A DNA stretch of 64,000 bases. Origin: Oegoconia quadripuncta (taxonomy: Eukaryota > Arthropoda > Insecta > Lepidoptera > Autostichidae). The stretch is taken from assembly GCA_949316235.1 (NCBI GenBank), contig OX438744.1:24849578-24913577 (forward strand), written 5' to 3'. The notes below the pieces were generated by a model. That model searched no databases. It saw only the letters and a list, made by a program, of their open reading frames with translations, and had not been told where the DNA came from. Positions 1 through 9,500 of this stretch are shown here, in pieces. Both the position numbers and the translations under genes were made by a program. The stretch's first letter is position 1. Each line of letters starts with the position of its first letter.

Positions 1-284
1 TAAACAACATTGGGTTTACGATTCGGAGGTCGCGGGTTCGATCCCCAGCGGGGTACATGTTTAAGTACTCGGTTTGGTTGGTGGTAGGGCATTTTAAATG
101 TCCGCCTGGCTAGCTACCACCATCTTATCTAAATCTGCCGCCAAGCAGCAATGTTAATGGCATTGTTGTGTTCCGGTTGTCAGAGATAAGATAACCAGTC
201 CCCCAAATGTGTTGGGGTTTCCGGGTCACCTACGACCTCATCTTCACTTAACCTCAGGTGTGATTGGACTTGCATAAAAAAATG
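1..284 (+). mobile_element. tRNA-derived SINE (family A), cut by the window edge
   Basis: Box B GGTTCGATCCC at about 35-45, the CTAGCTACCACCATCTTATC middle and a 3' end running into an A-run at 277. The first few dozen bases of the head lie outside the window. Confidence 0.8.
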
Positions 285-308
285 TATTTCGTGAATAACG
301 TTTTACAG

Positions 309-539
309 AGCGACTCGTCGAGCCTGCAATCGTTCCAACAATCCATAGTGTACTACGACTCGGATTCGCGCAGCGCCTCCCCCCACCCGCCGGCCGACCA
401 ATCGGACGACAATGACGTCAAACCCTTCATCCCCGCCAAGACGGACAAAAAGAGACAGACGACAGAGGAGAAGGTGGACAAGCGAGACACACTGTTCTCC
501 GCTCAGCTCAATTCTACAGATATGCCGTGGTTGGAGGCG
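309..539 (+). CDS. KAT14: KAT14 exon: Ser/Asp-rich linker
   Basis: Acceptor TTTTACAG ends at 308 and donor GTAAGG starts at 540. It is 231 bp, phase 0 at both ends. It encodes a low-complexity Ser/Asp/Pro stretch followed by a basic KKRQ segment, typical of the disordered middle of KAT14. The exon must be internal: an in-frame ATG upstream at 264 lies in SINE-derived intron sequence and is not the real start. Confidence 0.75.
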
Positions 540-3500
540 GTAAGGATTCCTTTTTAAGGTTCCGTTCCCGAAGACCAAACGGAGCCCAGTTGTAGTCGCT
601 CATACATTCGTCTGTCGTCTATCGTTTTATTTTTATCTATTCACGCCCTTTTCGTTCATATCACCCTTCACACAATCCATCCATCTTTTCTGTGGTTTTC
701 CTCTTCCATTACACCCATCGACATCCATATTCATCACTCTCTTAGTACCATTCGTTTCATCAAAAAAAGGTTTCGCATGAAATATTTTTTAATTACTGGG
801 CTAAATCACATAATAAAAAAAATTGAACGATGCTCTTTTCATGTGCTTCCCATAATCATTTCTTAGATTCGCTGAAACTTTTATAAAGCGGTTACTTTTA
901 AAAATTAACGCTGCCTTTACTTAACTTAATGTTATCCGATAATACACACAAAGTTTAGCTAATTTGCCGTTCCCAAAAAAAAATCAAAAATGTTTGTATG
1001 GAGAAAACAGTCTTAATGAAATTCTTCATACAAAACGCCAATTTCATAGGTAAGGACCTAATTCATTTAATGACGTCTCTGTACCTATTAGTCTATCACA
1101 ACCTCTAGATCTGATACAATTTAGTTCATTTTATGAGCTTTGTTTCTGTCAAAACTGTCCTATGACCGTTTGAAATAACGATTCACGCCAAGCTAAATGG
1201 TTTCATTTCAACTTTTCTGTCACGGATGGCATGTTTAAACTCCCTCTGACATATATATTCCTTATTTTATCCATCCTCATCACTCCACTCATCCATCTCA
1301 ACATTCTCATCTCTGCTGCATACAATTTTCTTTCATCCGTCTTCTTCACGGCCTAGGAGCCTGATTCTCACATACTCGAAATTTCACTGTCGAACGACAT
1401 CAATAGGTTTGTCACTTTTACACACGTATATACGTATGCACAATCCTTGCTTTTGCCGATTCTGGACTATGCTGACTGTTGCTATCCTGATCTTACTGCC
1501 GAACTGCTCAATAAACTTGAGCGACTCCAAAACCTGGCCATTAGGTTCATATTGGGACTTCGAAAGTATGACCACGTTTCCGAATACAGAAGTCGTCTCA
1601 AGTGGCTTTCAATTCGCCGTCGCAAAGACTTACATATACTTTCACTTCTGTACTCTGTGCTGTTTGATCCCAGAACCCCTTTCTATCTCAAGGAATGCTT
1701 TCAATTTCTTTCTTCCACCCACAATCGCCGCCTTCGTTCTACGGATAATCTACGGCTTTATGTTCCACCCAATACGTCCAAATTTTATAGTCAGTCTTTT
1801 ACTTTGCAGGCCATCCGTCTGTGGAACTCTCTACCTGAATCCATCAGACGTACTCAGTCTTTGAATGTTTTCAAGACAGGAGTTAAAGAGCTTTTTTTAA
1901 TACTTTAATCTACTCTTTCTCCTTATTATTGTTATTATTATTATTTTTTTTCTTCTCACTGGTCATCATTAATTAGTAATTTTGCTTTACAAATTCTTTC
2001 ATTATTTTATTATATATTTATAAGGTACTTATGTGTGTATTATTTTGTTATGTATGTGGTATCCATCTATATGTATATATATATAGCTATTTATGTATAT
2101 AATATATATGTATAAATGTATGGTTTTAGTTTTTGTTTATTAAATAAGTAATTGATTATGTAGGTATTTCATATCTGCATCCGTATTTTGCACAACCTGC
2201 CTGTTCTATAGAGTTATACTCCTACACCCAAAGGTTGCCTTGAAGAGATCGCTTTTAGTGATAAGGCCGCCTAATTGTACTCTTATCAGTATTGTGTTTT
2301 GTAAAATGTATGTCCTCCTTTTGTACAATAAAGTGTATTTGTATTGTATTGTATTGTATATAAGTGTGAAAGAGATAGACATGCCAATGTCTATCGATAG
2401 ACAAATGTCGAGTGTGCGAGAATAGGGGTCCAGCACTCCGATCTATACAATACAATACAACTACACTTTATTGCGCAAAATAATTTACAATAATTTTTGA
2501 TGATAACAATAGAACACAATTAGGCGGTATTATATAAAAGCAATCTCTTCCAGACAATCCACAGCTATGGGGCATTTGTAGGTAGAAAAACAGGTAGGGG
2601 GCACGATACTACCAACTAAAGAAATAATTATAGATAACTATGCAGAAATATAATAATAATATCATATTAATAGACTTATTTAATAATATAAATAAATAAA
2701 TATATATAAATGCTTAATATATAGTATAAAACACAATAGCTAGAAGCACTTACATATAGTCAACTAATGTTCACGAGGCGGGAGTTAACGAAAAGAAAAA
2801 AGTCCGAGACCTAAGTAGTGGTTTTTGACTTGAAATTTTAAAATATTTAAAGATTGATACATTACGACAGGTCTTATTACGGATATATAAATTTTGCCCT
2901 TTAACCGGTGACCTCTCGCCATTTCATCCAATTTGTTTCCTTACATGAGTTATATTTGCCAAAGAAATATTTGTATTTTAATAGGAACCAGAAGTTAATA
3001 AAGATCTCGTGGAGATGACGCCGTACGAAGAGGTGCAGCTCCTGAAACAAGTAGAGGGACTGGTGGAGAAGGTCAGGGATCCCAAGAAAAAGGCGTATTT
3101 GTATCGACTGAAGGCTAAGTTGGCGCTCAGGAGGCTGAAGAGGCACAAGCATTTGCCTATCTTTGATGTCGATAAGTGAGTGTTCACAGCATATAAAGAA
3201 GTCGATCAAGTGCGTGTCGAATAGTACACAATGGACACTTACATGGGCTGAATAGGAGTATTTTCTCAATGTTAATTTTACCGACCGCACAAATAAGTTT
3301 GTATTTTCTAATGTTTCTTTGTGATACTTTGGAATGCAGTCATTCTTCAGTCAGTAAACTCAACATAGAAATAATTTCTGTTGGAACATTTGTTTGTTGG
3401 AAAGAAAAATTTAAGAGCGCCCGGCCCCCGAGGACCTAAAGTTTCGACTCCGAAAGCAAGGAAAATGTATTCGGAGCCGATGTCTCTATATTTATTAATT

Positions 3501-6500
3501 TTGATTTTTTTCCGATTTTTTTTTTAAATTCTGATCAGTACAACCGTAAAATCAGCCCACGATATGGGCTAATATATGTAATAAATGCATAGATGCATTC
3601 GGTTGTGTTTGCAGGACCGTGAAGATACTGGGGGGCTACGTGACCGAGGATCCGAGGGTCGTGGTGAACACAGAGCGAGTGCTGGACAGGTTCCAGAGAT
3701 CGGTCAGTTACAAATTTATAGTATAGGTAAAGCGATATCAATACACTGTCCGTCCTTATCATTGTGTTACGATATGATAAAGACGGATAGTGCATTGACG
3801 TCATAAACAATTGCAATTCAATTGCAATTGAGTTAGGCAGCAGACCGTCAGAACTGCTGTTTGGTTTTAGTTTAGTGGTTAAGGACTCTGACCATGTCTA
3901 GGGGTCGCGGGTTAGAACCCGTTAGGGGCATGTTTGTATGATTAATACGGACATGTGTACCCGAGTTATGAGTGTTTACGAGTGTAAAATTTTACGCGGA
4001 AATTAGTTTATCTTATTATTAATTAATTACATTATCGGTATAAAAAATATCCTGTCTTAATCCAGGGTATATTCTACCTATATACCAAGTCCTGTTATTG
4101 CTGTTTTGGCCGTGATTGAGCAACAAACACACATCCAAACTTTCGCATTTATAATCTTGGTTATTATTTTCTAAAAAAAAAGGTTGTAAAAACCAAAAAA
4201 ATTTAAACTAGTAATCGTGTCGTTTATCAACGATCTGATATCCATAATATAAGGCTAGTTAATTAGTTTGGAACTAGATGGCGCTGCGTGTATGTCCCAG
4301 GATATTATTTATTTTTGTGTTTTATGAGCCGCATTCAGGGACGACAAATTTCGACGTAGATCGCTCCGCCTTTAAATTATGTAACTTATCTTCGGTATCG
4401 TCATCGACAACGTTGATCAATGAGAGACCGGCAAATAGCTGAGCGAGCTATGAGACAGCCAATCACAAATCAGAACCGAAACGGTGGCGATATCGACGAA
4501 ATTACGCAATGGAACCCCTGATCTAACACCCTTACCCATACTCGTCCACAGTACTTGCTGGACAACTTGAGTGGGACAATCGCGAGCACCAACTACGGCA
4601 CAATGGTGCTGTCCCGGATCGAACCAACGCCTTTCCGCTCCACGTACTCGGGCGCTACCCTCAAACCGTACATCAGACGGGACACTGAAGCGAACCCGCT
4701 GTGGTTACGACTCACTGATGAGTTGCTTACTAAAACTAACAGGTAAAAGTGCTGCATTAAATGATGGCGCTGTGTGTATGTCGAAGGATAAGAATATAAG
4801 AATAAGAAAACTTTATTTGATCCATTTAGCGACACTTATAAAATACATTTAATTAATAATAATAATAATAATAAATAAATAATAAAAGGTATTTATTCAT
4901 CACAAAAAAGAAAAAAAAACACAAGCATACATAGAATCGAGAACCACAGTATTGTGATGAATGGGTAGGGATGTAATTGTTACCTATACTATTATAACAT
5001 AATTTAAAAATGTGGAACTTGATATAAGTAGGTATGCATTGGCTAGTTTTCGGTGTCGCAAAGTGGTATCAAATCAGGTCCCCAACTCAGCATTTGTTGT
5101 AGTCGAGAGAAGAAGAACGACTACAACGCTGGTTTTCAGTGGAGTCTATGGTGAGATCACGGACGCTCGATATTTATTTATTTATTTATTTTAGGTACAT
5201 TAACAGTAGTACATACATATATTATAATTCGATGTGACATGGTTTGTGGTACAGTTCTTATATGTCTACTAATTACAAATGTACTCAGCATTAATGATAG
5301 AAGACAACGTTTGATTTAGAAGATAATTGAATAATGATGAATAATCATCAGTCAACATTATTTATTTATAATGTTGATATTTTTTTTTTTTTATATGAGA
5401 GGGCGGCAATCGAGCATGCGGGTCACCTGATGGAAAGCAATCACCGCCGCCCATGGGGTGTGCAACACCAAAAGGGTCACAGATGCGTTGCCGGCCTTTG
5501 AGGAAGGTGTAGGCTCGTTTCTTGAAGGTTCCAATGTCGTACTCGTTCGGGAATACCGCTGCCGGAAGTCCGTTCCACAGGGTGGTCGTACGTGGTAAGA
5601 AGTTTCTTGAGAAACGTACAGTGGTAGACAGATATGATCTCTTGTGATATTACTTTGTCGCCAGCGACGTTTACTGGCTGATGATGATGATATGCCCTGT
5701 CGTGATACAATGCCCCGTCCCCGCAGACAGCAGGCGGCGTACTGCCCGCCGGCCCGCGCCCCGCTGGACTACTCCTACGTGCGGCCGCAGCACGTGGCGC
5801 CCATCAACAGCCTCTGCGCGCAGTTCTTCTGGCCGGGGGTCGACTGTACGTTGCTTAGCCTTTTTTTTCTTTTTTTTTTATGTACAATGGGTCTGTACTT
5901 GACCTCAGTCACACCTGATGTTAAGTGAAGATGAGGTCGAAGGTGGAAGCGTGCTGACCTGGAAACCCCAACATATTTGGGCGACTGGCTAACTTATCTC
6001 TGACAACCGGAACACAACAATTTGCTGCTTGGCGGCAGATTTAGATAAGATGGTGGTAGCTAGCCAGGCGGGCATTTAAAATGCCCTACCACAAACCGAA
6101 CCGAGTACTTAAACATGTACCCCGCTGGGGATCGAACCCGCGACCTCCGAATCGTAAACCCAATGTTGTTTACATTGAGCCACGGCAGCGGTTTCATTCG
6201 GGAAGGTGGAGAAATCCTCATAGGACATCACCCGCAGCTCTAAAATCGCAAGGCCATATCCATCCGAAAGTAGTGCCGGAGTCGTACCGGCTAAATCTCC
6301 CCCTATTAGCCATACCTTTACGGCAGCTGCCTGGAACTTGGATGCACTACTTCAGACAGCTGTCAGTGGCCTTAACTACTGTTAAGGTATCGGGCAGCCT
6401 TTAATTGGCCCCTCTGGAAAGCGCGGCTAGCTCTTCCGCTTCCAGCGCTCTTTCGTACTTTTCTTTGTGATTCATGATCGACTTTATATGTTCCTGCACA

Positions 6501-9500
6501 AGGTCCCAATGGTCCTCACTGCTTAACGTAAAGTCGATCATGGTACTTTTCGTGAGTCTTGTCCCTGTTCTGTTTGCAAGTTCAGCACGCAGCGTTTCGA
6601 ACTCCTTACCCTCCTTACTTACCCTAGAATAACACAATGTCACTTGGAGATAAGTTTAAAGAGAATAATATTACGGTCAGTACGCTACCACCTTCGGCCT
6701 CATCTTCACTTAACATCAGGTGTGATTGAGGTCAAGTGCTAACCCGTTGTGGATAAAAAAAAACCTTTTCTTCATAGAAAATTCTTGAGAATGTAATACT
6801 GGGTGAAAATTTAATTTTTGTAATTTTTTTCTATGATTCACTGGATTCGCATTTGACCACAATCTCACCTTATGGAAAATGACGATGTTGTCGAAGATGA
6901 AGCACGCGATCCTATTCACTCTGCTCTTGAAAATCCCAAGGTTGTATGATTAAGGAAAGACTGACGCCGAAAGGGAGTTCCATGCCTTGGCTGTTCGGAT
7001 GATGAATGAAGAATCGAACTTCTTAGTGCAAATGTTCGGTATATTAACTATATACGGGTGGAATCCCTCCCTACGCATAGTCGTCCGAAGATGGAAGGGT
7101 GACGGTGCAATAAGATTATGTAATTCCAACGCCCACTCCCCGAAATGCATCCTGTAAATAACTGAGAGACAGGCGACTTTGCGATGGTGTTCAAGGCCCT
7201 GCAATTTTGCAGTAGTTCCTGATTACTAATAACTCCACTCTGGGTTATGGGAATCACAATCAATCAATCATTTATTTGTGATGATATGAATTCAAATTCA
7301 CCCTGTATATGTAAAAAAAAATATTGCATCATTTAAGAAAAAATAGCGATCAACATGATGTAACTACAAGAAATAAAGATAAACTTGCTGATCACATAAT
7401 AAAATATCACCTCCGCAAAGTCAGTAATTCAAAGGGTTCTGTATACGCTTTTTCAATAAGGTTCCTGTTGATACAAAGCTTCCTTTCAATAAATTTAAAG
7501 ATACTATAAAATAGAAATTTATAAAGAAAGCATATTATACAACATCAGACTATTTATTTATAGACTAGTACCCTTCCACCTTCGACCTCATCTTCACTTA
7601 ATATCAGGTGTGATTGAGGTCAAGTACCAACCCGTTTAGCATAAAAAAAAATGATCATATAAAATAATTTTCAATTGTTGTGTACACTATTTTCTGCCCA
7701 ATCTAATAAACACTATGTATCTCTAAGGTTTGCTGGTAGAAAACTCTTATCGGAGTTAAGCTCGCCTTTGTACATTTTATATACAATGCATATTTCTGTA
7801 ACAATTTTGTGTACAATAAAGATATTAAGATAAGACCATCAAACGGGTACATAACCAGCTCGTTCGCACGCCAGGCTATTTCACAATTAATAATAAAATA
7901 TTTTTGTAATATAAAAACCTGTTATTAAAACAGCAATCCTTCGATTTTCTTGCTTGTTCTTCGCAGGGAAAATAGCATTTTGACTTTGAATAGAAAAGGC
8001 ATTTGGTCCTGAAACTTTACAGTAAATACCATAAAACCAATTAATTGGTTTGTCTGCGGTGAACCAGTCTCAATAGGTATTATCAATCGTATTTCTAATC
8101 AAATCAAACAGCTGATTTTATTTTCTCGATTTCCAAAGTTGCTCTCATAGTCTGCACAACCTGACAACATTTGGATAATGAAAAAAAATCACCATGGCAT
8201 TTCCCAGTGACAGAGACCCTCGAGTACCCCGAGTTCAGCTGCGTAGTGACGTACAAGAAGCTGGTGGTGGGGTTCGCGTTCCTGGTGCCCGACGTGGGCC
8301 CCAACGAGGCCTACATCTCGTTCATCCTCACGCGGCCCGAGTGGCGGAACGCTAAGATCGCCTCCTTCATGCTCTACCACTTGCTGCAGGTGAGACCTTC
8401 AAAATTATCATGTCACGCAATAACAAACATTATGTTATCGACGCAATCAAGATTTCTTTGGACGCTTGAATTTTAGACGCAATTTTCTTTCATTAAACGT
8501 CTAATGTCTGACTTCTGCGAAAAAACCGCCTTCGTGGCTCAATGTAAGCAACATTGGGTTTACGATTCGGAGATCGCGGGTTCGATCCCCAGCGGGGTAC
8601 ATGTTTAAGTACTCGGTTTGGTTGGTGGTAGGCTGGTAGGGCATTTAAAATGTCCGCCTGGCTAGCTACCACCATCTTATCTAAATCTGCCGCCAAGCAG
8701 CAATGTTAATAGCATTGTTGTGTTCAGGTTGTCAGAGATAAGATAGCCTACTACTATACTATAAGCCTACTTATAATATGGTATCGGCGCTGACTAAGCG
8801 ATATGCGTTTATGTTGCCGTAAACCATTACGCTAATCACCGAAATAAGGCGAGGTTATCAATATACCACTGTTATTATAGCAATTAGAATTGGATTATAT
8901 TTAAAAAAAAATCAATTACAAAACCTAAACTGTAATAATTATTGGGAAGTAAATCATCAAATCAAATTAAATAAATGCAACAACACATAGGCAAAGCTAA
9001 AGCACTGAATCATGGTGAACGTCCGTCGCCTCCGAGCGCTGCGAGTCCAAGGCCCGTATTAATAAATGGTTCTTGAGATTGAGATCGCATCTCAGTCTCA
9101 AGACCATTTTTTCTGATGCTGTTTTAAAATGCAACAGATTCTCAAGCGTCAACTTGAGGTCATGTCAATCTTGAGAACGGTTTATTAATACGGGCCCAAG
9201 TGAGGTTGCCGCTCGACGATATTCATCGCTTGACCTGCTGCCCCTTCCAAAATGGTACCCCCGCACTCTGACGTCACACTGGCCACGCCCATTTCAGTGG
9301 AATTTTCAGCTAATACTACAGCATTTATGACCGTCCACTATTGGACAAAGGCCTCCCGCAAAGATCTACACAACGATCGGACCTGCATTGTCTTTGTCCA
9401 GCAGTGGACTGTGGACTTTTTTCGGCTTATATGATGATGATTTATAAGCGTAGTCAGGTTTTTATAACCGTTTAAGTTTTTCCTTTTAAATTTAAAACAA

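Noticed and set aside
35..45. tRNA genes at the GGTTCGATCCC motifs
   Set aside because: Box B occurs within SINEs that share a non-tRNA body and 3' tail; no full cloverleaf was recognised.
264..308. ATG at 264 as the start of KAT14
   Set aside because: It lies in SINE-derived intron sequence before a clear acceptor at 308; KAT14 should have a long N-terminal part upstream.
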